Shown here: in pieces, positions 53,501-64,000 of the stretch | Layout: every line of letters starts with the position of its first letter | Numbering within the stretch: position 1 is the stretch's first letter | Assembly: GCF_040807025.1 (NCBI RefSeq) | Contig: NC_090954.1 | Coordinates: forward strand, 21,952,501 to 22,016,500 | Direction: 5' to 3' | DNA from: Struthio camelus | Taxonomy: Eukaryota > Chordata > Aves > Struthioniformes > Struthionidae | Length of the DNA: 64,000 bases | Notes under the pieces: generated by a model | Seen by the model: only the letters and a program-made list of their open reading frames with translations | Told to the model about the DNA's origin: nothing | The model's database searches: none | Program-made: the position numbers and the translations under genes

Positions 53501-56305
53501 CTAGCTGAACAGTCTCAAGACCAAGGTGGTACCAAAGATGGCTCCCTTATTCTACAAGGGACACAGCATGGTGTACACTTCCCTCACCTGGGCACTGGCA
53601 CTGGGACATCCCCTTCATTGTCCCCCAGCATCTCCTTGAGAGCCTCCGCGTTTGCTGAAGAGAGAGGAGAAAGGGAATGTGTCAGGCAAAGCAGCCAGCT
53701 GCCAGGAAGTCTTCAAGCCAGCCCTAGAAAATGCTCACCTTCATTTTGGATGATGCATCTCACAATCTTCTCCACGGTGTCCTCGTTCAGCTCCTCCTCT
53801 TCATCTGAAAGGAGAAAACATGGCACTGAGGGATTCACTACCTCACCATTTCCTCCCACAGGACAACTATGAGTACTCTGGGTCAGTACAGATGGAGAGG
53901 TCACAGAAGCCCTGCTTCCCGCATCGTTCCCAGGAAGCATCTGAGGTACACTAGAGCTCTGACTCTGGAAAAGAAATGGCTAAAAGCACAGCCATGTGTG
54001 CACAGAGCAAGGGGCTATATTTTTCCTCCACTATGAGAGCTAGGGAGCATCAAACGAAATGAATAGGTAACAGGTTTGAAACAAGTATAAAGAGGTGGTT
54101 CTTCATGGGCACAGCTAAGCTCCTGGCTGCAGGAATGTTGTGGATGTTAAAAGTTTACCTGTGTCTAAGGATAAATGGGACATGTTCATGGAAGAGAAAT
54201 TCACTGGGGGCTGTTAAATACATAGAAACCTTCTCTGACAGAGGAAGTCCCAGAGCTACACAGCGTTAGAGAATTAAAAGAGTATTCTGGAGAAATATCA
54301 GTACATGTTTGATCTGTTTTTGTATCCATAGACACCTGCTTTTGGACATTGTTGGAGACAGGAGACTTGGCTGGATGGACCTTCAGCCCAGCCTGTGATG
54401 CTGGGCATATGTTCTCATGAGTAGGTCAGAGCTCCGGTCTGGCAGGGCAACTCCCTGGAGAGCACACTTCTGGGGCTGCCACTGCGTTTCTGGACATCCC
54501 CAGAGACATTTCCCTGGGCTGTAGAGTCTCCAGTGGGCAAAACCAATTCTGAAAAGTTTGAACGTTGTCTCTATGTAATGGCAAGTCATTAAATCTGGAG
54601 GGCTGTACCAAAATCTGCCTGGAAGCTCCTCACTGCTTCCACATATACTCCGAGAGAGTTATGTTTCCCTCCCCTGCGTACTGAGTCCCAATGTGAGGTG
54701 CTAACCCTCCCAAGCTCTGCTGATGGGACAAAGGAGTCGGTGGAGTTTTCTAACACCATTTGGCCATTTTTAGTTAAATAAATAACCTGAGAAATGCATC
54801 TTCTCCATTTCAGCAGAGACTAAGGAAATCAGCAAATGACAGATCTCGCTAGGACCGAGCTGTGGCTTGCACCCATGCTCGATGCTGCCCTGAGTTCCAA
54901 ACCCCATTCCCACAGAGCCACTTATGGTGGCCTCAGGTGACTGAAAACCCCTTGGAGGTCCCTTTCCCGCATGGGGCAAAGATCCCAAGGAAACGCCCCT
55001 CTTCCTCCCCGAGAGTCTCCAAACACACAGAACTAGAGGAGCATATGATCGATAACGAACACCCAAGAGCCTCTTTCTGGATGTCATAACACAAAAGAGA
55101 CAGAGGGACAGCTTGTATCTCAGCTGGGTTATTTTTGCTGGTAGGGGACATGGGTTATAACTCAGATGCTGGAGATTCATCAGAGATTCTGGCTCTTATT
55201 CAGAATTATCACTTTACGATAATGCCACTCTGGGAACTGCCATGCGCTGATTTCCCACCCTCCCCGACACCACTAGCCTTCATAAGCCTTCTACCACCTC
55301 AGAGTCAACAATTCAGAGGGCTCTCTGGGACCTACGCTCCTGAGCTTCGCCTCACTGCCAACGTAAGAATGGCCCTAGAGGACTGGGCCAAAGCTCCGAC
55401 TCTCCACCAAGAACCTCTTTTAACAGTAGCCAAACATGAAGGCCTAGAGAGTAAGAACAAGGCAAATACCCCATGATGCTGTCCCGAATACTCTCCTAGG
55501 ACCTGGACCAGCATAAAACATAGCGTGGTGGAGGCCAAGCATGGTCTAAGGGGCTCTCTCCCTCTTGAGGATGGGGCAGGGCTAACAAGAGCCTGTCCCA
55601 TCCTTCTATCCCATTAGCTCTCGTATGTTATGGCATGTTACAGTTTGGCTATCAAAGAGACCAAAGCCCCCAGGGAAAAAACAGCGGTGGTGGGAATGGC
55701 AGCCAAAAAGTGAAATGAGATAAAATGATAAAATCATTATGGCTGGCTCTCATGCAGTGTTTGGTGTCGGTGGATCATGGAGATCCTGGGGAAATCAGAT
55801 ACAGAAGCCCTTCACACCACGTGAAGTCCCATTCTCCCAAGCTGGGACCAAGTCCACCCTGCTGGGAGAGAGTATGGTGTTCAGGCAGCATTTCCGTTCT
55901 TCCCATCCCGCTGGCTGCATGCAGCCTTCATGCTCATGCAGGGAACGTGGTGCTGCTCTCACCATTTCATCCCTTTCCCAACCCACTGGTACATGACGGG
56001 TAACTCTTCCCACCACCAGCTCACTTCCGAGAACCGTGTTTAAGGAGCACGGCAGCACCAGAGCCCCCCCGCCGAGTCCTCATCTCCCAGTACTCACTGG
56101 CCTGGAGCTCCGTCAGCACGTCTTTGTTATCTGGGTCGAGCTCATCACGGAAAGTCCGGCACCGATACCCCTTCTTTTTCAGGACATGGCAGATCAGGAA
56201 ACCTACTAGCCCCATGATGAAGAAGACCAAGACAAGGAGGAAGACCATAGACAGGCTGTGCTGGGGGTCTGACTCCCCATCATCGGTGCTGTTCTGGTCT
56301 GACAT
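47549..56305 (-). CDS. RELL2: RELL2, RELT-like protein 2
   Basis: Single-pass membrane protein of the RELT family that binds RELT and the kinase OXSR1 and promotes p38 signalling in mammals. Five coding exons: 56305-56098, 53804-53739, 53654-53588, 53239-53072, 48221-47549, in phase, 1182 nt, 393 aa (human 303). A short acidic ectodomain with NST is followed by the transmembrane span SMVFLLVLVFFIMGLVGFLI and the cytosolic family signature CHVLKKKGYRCRT. Further blocks are ELNEDTVEKIVRCIIQNE, ANAEALKEMLGD, HHHTVHLGS, CIHCSK, KKPPLHRQGRSKDGK, GETTVFSVGR and RFRVTHIGKK, all close to human RELL2. The RELT-family RFRV motif is intact. The extra length is a serine/glycine-rich hydrophilic tail in the last exon. 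An alternative donor (CAG/gtaggt, exon end at 47636) could shorten that exon if another 3' exon exists. A pyrimidine-rich acceptor (AG 56313-56312) six bases before the ATG shows that an untranslated first exon lies upstream. Confidence 0.93.
48863..48880 (+). repeat. Short (GGAA)n microsatellite
   Basis: About four and a half GGAA units within the RELL2 intron. Confidence 0.7.
50279..50300. repeat. 22-bp perfect palindrome
   Basis: The perfect inverted repeat is centred on GGATCC: each arm is GATTCAAAGGA, with no spacer. It lies within the RTE-like LINE remnant. Confidence 0.95.
50697..51200 (-). mobile_element. CR1 LINE 3' fragment inserted into the RTE-like LINE
   Basis: The left edge agaatgatttagattggaaagaccc is the reverse complement of a CR1 3' end. 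The body (ggttgctcagggcc, atttcttccttacgtcctatctgga, cttctcttctccacagtaaaca, agcagctcctcatatgccatgtactccagcaccctga) follows the CR1 consensus. It is 5'-truncated, as usual for CR1. A 28-bp direct duplication lies at 50726-50781. Confidence 0.85.
50726..50781 (+). repeat. 28-bp tandem duplication inside CR1
   Basis: aggaggtctccagtccaacc plus eight more bases are repeated once, head to tail, with no difference between the copies. Confidence 0.9.
54230..54425 (+). mobile_element. CR1 LINE 3' end in RELL2 intron 1
   Basis: ttgttggagacaggagactt, then ggctggatggaccttcagcc and gcatatgttctcatga, matches the CR1 3' terminus (ttggagacaggatactgggctagatggacc...tgttcttatg) seen in turtles, crocodilians and old avian CR1. 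Confidence 0.7.
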
Positions 56306-56310
56306 GCGGA

Positions 56311-56863
56311 TCTAGGAGAAGGGGGAGGGCAGATCAGAGACCCTGGTACTCACCCCCCACCAGGCTCCCTGCTCTCATCCTCCTGACCCCCTGCCCTCCC
56401 CCTGCCATTGGCACAGCCCTGGCCCCAGGCCCTAGCTTGGAAAGAGCCTGCTCCCAGCTAGGGATGAGCTGGCAAGGACTCCTCTCTCGCTCCACAAGAG
56501 CTGGCCTGGCAGAGGGCCCTGCCAGCCCCTGTGCACGCAGGGGCAGCAAGGAGGAGAGGGCAGGCTGGACACAGCTCGGTGCAGTTTCCCAAGGACACCT
56601 CCACCCCACACGTACCCGGCAAGAGGCATCCCAAGGGCAGCAGCAGCAGCAGCCATGCAGGCCTGCCCAGCCATCCGGCCCTGAGCTGCTCCGTGTCTCT
56701 CTCCATTGCAGGCTCCTTCCCAAGGGCACAGGTCCTCCAGCTTCCCCCCGGCTCTGCAGCACTCAGCATCACCACCTCGCCCTTGGTGGAGGATGAATGC
56801 CCGCGGCCAGCGCTCTCGCAGCACCGCACCAGCCCGCTCCCCCCGCATCCCTCACTACTCACA
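56311..56863 (-). promoter_or_regulatory. RELL2: Probable RELL2 5' intron and upstream donor
   Basis: The RELL2 coding exon begins at 56311 after an acceptor with a long pyrimidine tract. Upstream on the minus strand the GC-rich stretch 56864-57050 ends in gtggcagct/gtgagt, a strong donor after 56863, making it a candidate untranslated exon 1. An alternative is an untranslated exon near the HDAC3 promoter. Confidence 0.35.
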
Positions 56864-57779
56864 GCTGCCACGGAGGGCCTCAGCCGGCAAAGGCAAAGGC
56901 AGGGTGGGCAGGGAGCCACTGCAGCCGGGCTTGCGAAGGGCTGAGCCAGCCGGCAGCTCCCGCATTGTCTGCCTTCCCCCGGGCGCCCCGCAGAACCGAG
57001 CTCCCTCCCTCTGCCGCTGCCTGCCCTGCTGGGTCTCTGCGTGGATCTCAAGGGCCTCCCTGGCTCCCCGCCCCGGGCATGTCCTGGGAGCTCAGGGGGT
57101 TGGCCGCCCGCTCGCTGGCTCCGCTCCTTGGCGCAGGCAGGGTCTCTCCGGCTGTCCCTGGTTACTGCTACGCAGGCATCGCTGTGCCGGAGAGCAACGC
57201 ACGCTGCCGCTGTGGCTGGTACCTTGAGCCTCTGGCGCTCTGCAGAGCTCTCCTCTTCACCTTCACCTGTCTCCTAGCAACCCAGCATCCCTGCGGCAGG
57301 GTACCACTTTGAGCATCCTTCTGCTGCCCCAGCTCCCGGCCCCTTCTCTTCCTCAGGAAGGAGGAAACGAGCCGCGCTGCTCCTGCCTGCCTAGGCAGCC
57401 CACTGCTGTCTGCTAGCGAAAGCACCTGCCTGTCCTGATCCAAGAAAACCTCTCTGAAACTGCTTCAGCAGATGAAGGTACAGAGAGAAGCTCAGGGAAA
57501 TGCCGGCAGCTGCAGCCAGGGGTAAACAACAGTGTCACTCAGCGAAGATGGTGCCAGCAAACTGCTCGCTGTCCCAGGGCAGATAACCTTGCCAGAAGGT
57601 AAGTCAGCCCTGACTCCCCTGGCACACTCCTTTCCAAAGCATCCGTCGATTTTTGGAGTAAGAACAGTGGTGAGGGGAGGGAAAGGGGTGGAAACGGGTC
57701 TCAGCAAGAACGGGATTGTTCCTGCATTGGTGTGTGCAAGGCATAGTGGGGCAGGCAGAAGAAGAGGTGCATGTTTATC

Positions 57780-58150
57780 TGCACTAACAGGTTCATGATC
57801 ATAGCACCAAAGAGTCAGAGAGGTCATGGAAAAAGAGCCTCAAAAGATAACACAGCCCAGCACCCTGCTCAGAGGCAGGTAAGCCAACTTTCTCTCTCTC
57901 AATCCTGAAAAAAGTTTGTTCAAACCACTCTTCAAAACTTCCATCAGTGGCAGTCCCAATACCTCCTTCTCCATCTCTTCCATATTAACTTCACTTTGGG
58001 AGGCTTTACCAAAATCTCCTTCACTACTACAAACTAAGCCTGCTCCTCTTGGTCCTACCCACCGTGGCCAGTCTTCCACCCAGACCTCAAAAAGTATATG
58101 CAACCCTTGAAATACCTGGTGACACCATATCTCCCATCCCATCTTTACTG
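57780..58150 (-). mobile_element. Old CR1 LINE fragment
   Basis: atcatagcaccaaagagtca, then ccagcaccctgctcagaggc and ctcttcaaaacttccatcag, follows the reverse complement of CR1 3' sequence (agtccagcaccctgctcagagg ... aaaacctccaatgatgga). Heavily diverged. Confidence 0.6.
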
Positions 58151-59439
58151 AACTACCTATATAAATATTCACTTGTGGAAAGTATCTCAAGTCCAAATGA
58201 ATTCTTAAGTTTTACCATGTATCAAGATTCTCTGATTCTCCTGTTTATTCCCCTCCTTCTTGCATGAGGTCAGAGGCAGCTAAGCTGCTCAGCATACCCA
58301 TACCCCATGTGGGTACATGTGCCCATGTGCGTATGATGTTAAAATGTGTGTGAACGCATGTGTTCAAACATCTCATCAGTTGTCACACTGGACAGCAGAG
58401 GCCTCACAAACTAGCTGCATCCCGACCAGAGCACAGACTGCTCCTGCATAGCTGCTTTGCTGTCATTGCCTGGGCTCTTTGCAGGCAGGCCTCATGCCAG
58501 AGCTGCGTACGGAGACCACCCTGCAGGGCTGTCCTCACCCCTTACCCTTTCTGGTAGGGTGCTGGCCCTCACTCCCCAGCCTTACTTCCAAAAGCGACCC
58601 TCTGCCACCACTCACTGATGCAATGCGGGGCCAAACTCAGAGGATCATCACAGGTGAATTGCTCCTGCCCCTGAATCCTCAGGGATCCCACAGACACCAG
58701 CTCCCTTACCATGGCATTTGGTATGGGTAAGAAGCTATCAGGAACACAGTCAAAGTTAGGAGGGCAGAAATAACACAACTGCTGAACCTCTTACATCTCA
58801 AAGACCCTCAGAGCTGAACTGGCCCATGTGGATGGGGAAGAGAGGTGAGCAAAGGGAAGTGTTGGCATACATTTGTTCTTGCCCGCTGCTGAGGCAACCC
58901 ACAACGCATTCAGACTAGATGCCCCTTGCAGCCATCTATGCGGTGGTGAGAGCCCTCGTTCCTATCCACAAGCGGTCAGGCGATTCATGGAAGTAACACT
59001 CAGGAGCCCAAGATTCTCTTTTATCCCCATGACTTCACCAGGTTACAGCACATCATACGTGCCATTCTTCTGTCTGTTATCCTGGCTGGAAGACAGGCCA
59101 CGGCCATAATATAGTCCCAGTACGGAAAGAAAAGACCACGGGCAGTGGGAGACCTTTTGGGCCTGATCCTGCCACGCGTTGCTGGCGACACAGGATAGGA
59201 GAAGTCTCCTGACCACAGTCTAGCGAGCTGCCACAAACTACAACATCACATGAGTCTCCGCTGATCAAGATCTCAGAAGCAGTTCACGCCTTGCCTTCTT
59301 CTTCTCAGAAGAAGTTCACGCTTCTCTGAAGAGACACTGGGCCAAGGACCTTGCAGTTTGGACTTTCTCCTAAGCCCTAGGGTAATGTAGTCATGGTAAG
59401 CTTTTTTCCCATTTGTTCTCGTGCCCACGCTGTCCTTTA

Positions 59440-59625
59440 GAATAAATCATTCTTTCTCCTCTCTTGTGTTTCCGCCCACCCGATGTATTTCTGCATGGCA
59501 ATCCTATCCCCTTTCAGCCTTCATTTTTGCCAGGCTAAACAAGCCCAGTTCACTTAACCTCCTCCTGCAAGACAAGATTTCCATTCTCCTGCTGCCTCAG
59601 CTGTCTAAGCATTTCCAAAACCAAG
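59440..59625 (-). mobile_element. Old CR1 LINE fragment
   Basis: ggcaatcctatcccctttca, then ggctaaacaagcccagttca and cctcctgcaagacaagattt, matches the internal 3' part of CR1 in reverse orientation (cctctcagccttctttt..aggctaaacaagccaagctc). Confidence 0.7.
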
Positions 59626-60247
59626 GAGGCACATGATGGGGAGAAGGAGGAAGGCACAGCAGCCTGTCCTGGGACATATCCTGGCTCTGCCTGGGGTGTA
59701 GGAGGTTGAACCAGGACAAGCAATGAGCTCCTTAGCTCCGTTATCTCAGTCGATTGCCTTCCTCCTCCTCCTGGGGGTCTTGAGCCGCACCGGCTGCAGC
59801 GCATTGTACTGGGCACTCGGGAATACAAATAACGAAGCAAAGACTCGGTGCCACCAGTCGCAGGATGCCCAGAGTCTGCTTTGCCTTGGATTTGTGTCCT
59901 TGCTCTCCCCTGTCCTTCCACCTACTCCTGCAACAGCCTCAGCTCCTTCCCCCCATCCTCTGTGACCCCAGTAGTTAAGACAGAGCACGAGATCAGACAG
60001 CGCTGGAGCCAACAGCAATTCAGCAACAGCTCCCGGGCAGGCAGCTGCCTGTTTGCTGCCTGCCTGCTGCACTCACCGCTGAGATCCCCCCTGCCTTTCC
60101 TCCCCAAGTCACTCACGTGGACTGTCCTGGCAGGTGCATATATAAATCCTGGAGGAACCTCAGGATCTTTGAGGCTTCTGTCCCTCTTGTGAAATTGCCC
60201 AGAAGCAATTTCAAATTTAAAATTTTAAGCCATCAGGTTTGAAAGTT

Positions 60248-60285
60248 ACTGGGGGAGGGGGAGGGAGGGGGGGAGGGAGGGAGAT
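60248..60285 (+). repeat. G-rich simple repeat
   Basis: Runs of three or more G separated by single A (gggggagggggagggagggg and onward), able in principle to form a G-quadruplex. Confidence 0.7.
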
Positions 60286-62969
60286 GGAGAGCATGAGCCA
60301 CATGCATCGTCCCCTCGGGTGACCAGCTCCCCAGAGAGACGCTGCTCCATCGCGCCATGCAACAAACCATCCCACAAGCTGCAGTCCCAATTTATCACCA
60401 TATTGCTGCTTTTCTGCTCTTTTATCACGGCTTCTCTACAGTGATTATAATACACGTCATACCACAAACAATGCCAATGCACCCATTTTGTGGATCATCC
60501 GCTCTGGCCGTATTGATTGTCCACGTGGCAGTTAACAAAACAGGGCAGATTTCTAGGCTCTGAAACTCCTGTGGACAGGCTCCTTGTGGGGTCTCTACCA
60601 TGATGCTCAGCATGGAAATTGCCACTATTTCTGTGCAAATTCTATGCCTAAATTGCATTTCCTAAAACATTACCCTGAATCTTAAAACCATTTAAGACTT
60701 TCTAATGTGCCCAGCAAGCTAATGGCCTTTAAAATGCAACGTATTTTTGCTATTTGCACACAAAGAGTATCTAAAAATATCCTTCTCCTATGACTTCTTT
60801 GCAGTGCTCCAATACCTGTCAAAATGCCCTGAACAGTTACTGATTTTCAGAAAGTGAATTCAGCTAGCAAAGTCTCCATGCAAGCAAAATATACTCAAGG
60901 AAGGAACGCATTTCTTACCTATTTGCTCCTTTCCCATAGCCAGGCGGGTCTGTGGCTCAGCCGAGCCGTTTACGTAGCTCTACAAACCCGTGGGGTTGTT
61001 ATCTGGTCGCTGCACCTTTCTGATCTGCAAACAGCCCGTCATGCTGACTGATCAGCCATCGGTGAGACGTCAGCTGGAGTGGAAACCCAGCCGGGGAGCA
61101 GAGCGCCGCTGACTTGAATCATTTGTTGCTACATCCTTGCTGCTTAGATCTAGCCCACTAAAGTCCACATTTATTTGACTTGGGGCTACACTAGGCTCCT
61201 GGGCCCTGAAATGCACGCTGTGTCTGGTGCATGTCGGGTACCGTCTGCACGAGGCCTGCTGCCACATGCAGCCCCAAGTGGCATGGGGGAAAGAGCTACT
61301 ACAAGCCAACCAATTTCCCTTCTGCATGTTTATTACCCAGGTAGAACATGCTTTTGCTGAGAAGCTGGGGAATCTCCCGGTACAAATCCGTAGTGCTCTC
61401 TATTCTGAATCTGCTCCTCTTACCATGCCCGCAGGGAGCCCCAATTTTGGGGCTGCCCATTTGCCCTGTTCCTCTCTGATACCCTACAGAAGCTGCCATG
61501 ACCTATTATACTGCAGGTGTCCGTGACCATCATGTCTCAAACGCAGCATCCTTCATCTCCAACCTCTTGCCAGTGGGATCCACGAGGGCAGATTTTCCCA
61601 GCTGCACAGGAAACCTGCAGGACCGATTCCCTGCTGACCTCAACTCTTCTGCTCTCAGTGAGGTTGAACTTGACCTAGAAAAGTAGTTTCTGTTGTTGGG
61701 TTCGTGGGAGGATGTTTTGTTTGTCATGTCTGTGGTTTAGCTGCAAAAATAAAGCTGTTGCAAAATTCCTGGCTAGTCTTTCGTCTACTTTAGGTCTCCC
61801 AGGCTCTTCCTGCCCGTTGCGTTTCCCTGTGTCTTCCTTTCCAGTGGTGTTAGCCCTGGAAAAATGGGACTGCCTCATCAGAAATTTAAAATAGAGAAGC
61901 ATCAGAAAGCTTTGAAGCAAAGCGAGGACTACATTGCAAGAGCCAGGCATCCCGTCTCCAGCGCAGGGCTATCGCCGCAGCGACAGCGACTGTCTGCAAA
62001 CCATCAGCGCCATCTGAAGCTGCTTCTTGTGCTCCCCAGCGAGAGGCCACCCTTTTTCTTCTAATTTCTCTCTCGGGATGTTCCTCTCCGTCAGTCCTTT
62101 CCCACAGCAGCTGTGGAAAGTCGGTCCTTTCCCGCAGCCCCTGCTCCCTCTCCTCCTGCGGCCAGCTCTCTGCGGGCTCCGGGGACGTCCCCGCCACGGG
62201 AGCCGGAGGAAGGTCGCCCTTCGCCGGCCCCACAGAAGGCCAGTTTCACACTCTTGCTAATCCCTTTTCTGACCCGCTGGGAAACGCCGCACGTCGCTTT
62301 CCTCTTTTCTTCTTTCCAGTGATAACACGTTTTTTGCCACCTCCTTCACCCACCCAGGGTCTCCTGCTCCTGGGGCAGGTGTCCGTGTACCCTGCCTGTT
62401 CTCCAGGGGAGGTTTAGGGGTTTTTCCCCTTTCCTGGTCGCTGTTTTTTTTATACACTTCAATTTTCCCCGTAGCTTTTGTTCTCCGGCTGCCCTGCCTG
62501 CCTCGAGGTGCCTCCCTGTCCCCAGTCGCTGCCAACCCGGGCTGATTATTTCTGAACGCTGCCAGAGGTCAGGAGGACCCATTTCTTGCGGGCTTTTCCC
62601 GGCTGTGCCGCGCCGGGGTGGGACGTTTGAGGTTGGCTCGGCCACGTCCCCGCCACGCCGGCAGCCCCCGGCCCGCTAGCGCCCCCCGTTCGGCGCGGCG
62701 CGCGGCCCCTGGACCCCCCCAGCGAAGGGCTGAGCCCCGCCGCCGCCGGGCTGCCACCCCGAGCCCTCGCGCCCCGTCCATGGCAGGGGCGGGCGGGCAG
62801 CCCCGGCCCCCCGGGCTCCCGCTCGGGGAAAGCGCGGGCAGCCGCCGGCTGTCCTCGACGGCAGCAGGGCCGGCACCAGCGCCCCGGGCCTGCCTGCGGC
62901 CCGCCACGTCCCGCCGGCACCTCGGAGGCAGGGGGCCGAGCCCCGGGCAGCCAGGGAGCCCGGCGTGGG

Positions 62970-63470
62970 GTGACCGGGGGGGGTCGCTGGGGGCAGCTGG
63001 GGGGGACTGGGGAAGTTAGGGGACTGGGGGAAAGCTGGGGGGGACTGGGGGGCAGCTGAGGGGGGACTGGGGAACCTAGGGGACTGGGGGGCAGCTGAGG
63101 GGTGATTAGGGGCAGCTGGGGGGGACTGGGGAACCTAGGGGACTGGGGGGCAGCTGAGGGGTGATTAGGGGCAGCTGGGGGGGACTGGGGAACCTAGGGG
63201 ACTGGGGGGCAGCTGAGGGGTGATTAGGGGCAGCTGGGGGGGACTGGGGAACCTAGGGGACTGGGGGGCAGCTGAGGGGTGATTAGGGGCAGCTGGGGGG
63301 GACTGGGGAACCTAGGGGACTGGGGGGCAGCTGGGGGGGACTGGGGAGGCCGGGGGGGCTGGGGAGCAGTTGGGGGGGACTGGCGGGCAGCTGAGGGGTG
63401 ATTAGGGGCAGCTGGGGGGGACTAGGGAAGCTGGGGTAACTAGGGGGCAGCTGAGGGGGACTGGGGGCCG
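62970..63470 (+). repeat. 59-bp G-rich minisatellite upstream of HDAC3
   Basis: The motif gactggggaacctagggg recurs at 63065, 63124, 63183, 63242 and 63301, exactly 59 bases apart. The first four units appear identical. Flanking degenerate units extend the array to about 62970-63470. Each unit has several G4-G7 runs, so the array is strongly G-skewed. Confidence 0.95.
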
Positions 63471-63479
63471 CCGGGGCGG

Positions 63480-63999
<520 letters not shown>

Positions 64000-64000
64000 G

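Larger units (their letters stand above)
56900..62580. other. Intergenic region between RELL2 and HDAC3
   Basis: No coding gene recognised. It contains CR1 remnants (57780-58150 and 59440-59625), a G-rich run at about 60248-60285, and an isolated plus-strand AATAAA at 61748-61753 without an assignable transcript. Confidence 0.55.

Overview
This is a vertebrate nuclear genomic window with multi-exon genes, GT-AG introns and CpG-rich promoters. It is almost certainly from a sauropsid, most likely an archosaur (bird or crocodilian) or a turtle. The interspersed repeats are CR1 LINE fragments plus an old RTE-like LINE, no Alu, B1 or L1 is visible, and the introns are short and GC-rich. Species cannot be told from the sequence alone.

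The gene order is ARAP3 (+), a protease-activated-receptor-like GPCR (-), FCHSD1 (+), RELL2 (-), then the first exon of HDAC3 (+). Apart from the GPCR this is the human 5q31 block HDAC3-RELL2-FCHSD1-ARAP3 read from the other end. All exon structures were reconstructed by hand from reading frame, splice phase and remembered family sequence. Coding lengths close in frame: ARAP3 33 coding exons (1830 aa), GPCR 2 exons (376 aa), FCHSD1 20 exons (713 aa), RELL2 5 coding exons (393 aa).

Region by region: 1-3982 is non-coding sequence upstream of the first coding ARAP3 exon. 4023-25201 is ARAP3, with a 5.3 kb repeat-bearing fourth intron. 26873-30736 is the GPCR, convergent with ARAP3, with 3' ends meeting at a back-to-back poly(A) motif near 26011-26024. 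31.9-32.2 kb is the CpG-island promoter of FCHSD1, which lies head to head with the GPCR. 32210-42178 is FCHSD1. 42.8-47.5 kb is intergenic. 47549-56305 is RELL2, whose last intron holds an RTE-like LINE split by a CR1. 56.3-62.5 kb is intergenic with old CR1 pieces. 62.6-64 kb is the HDAC3 CpG island, with a 59-bp G-rich minisatellite just upstream of the gene.

The most notable item is the receptor between ARAP3 and FCHSD1. It has a signal-peptide exon, a second exon that opens on a PAR2-like cleavage site (HGKGR/VLIPLT) and carries all seven membrane helices, and the PAR-type CHDVL second extracellular loop. The human locus has no gene here, so this looks like an additional PAR paralogue kept in this lineage and absent from mammals. 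ARAP3 (PI3K-regulated Arf/Rho GAP), FCHSD1 (F-BAR/SH3 actin-membrane adaptor), RELL2 (RELT-family membrane protein) and HDAC3 (nuclear deacetylase) are a conserved neighbourhood and not a pathway operon.
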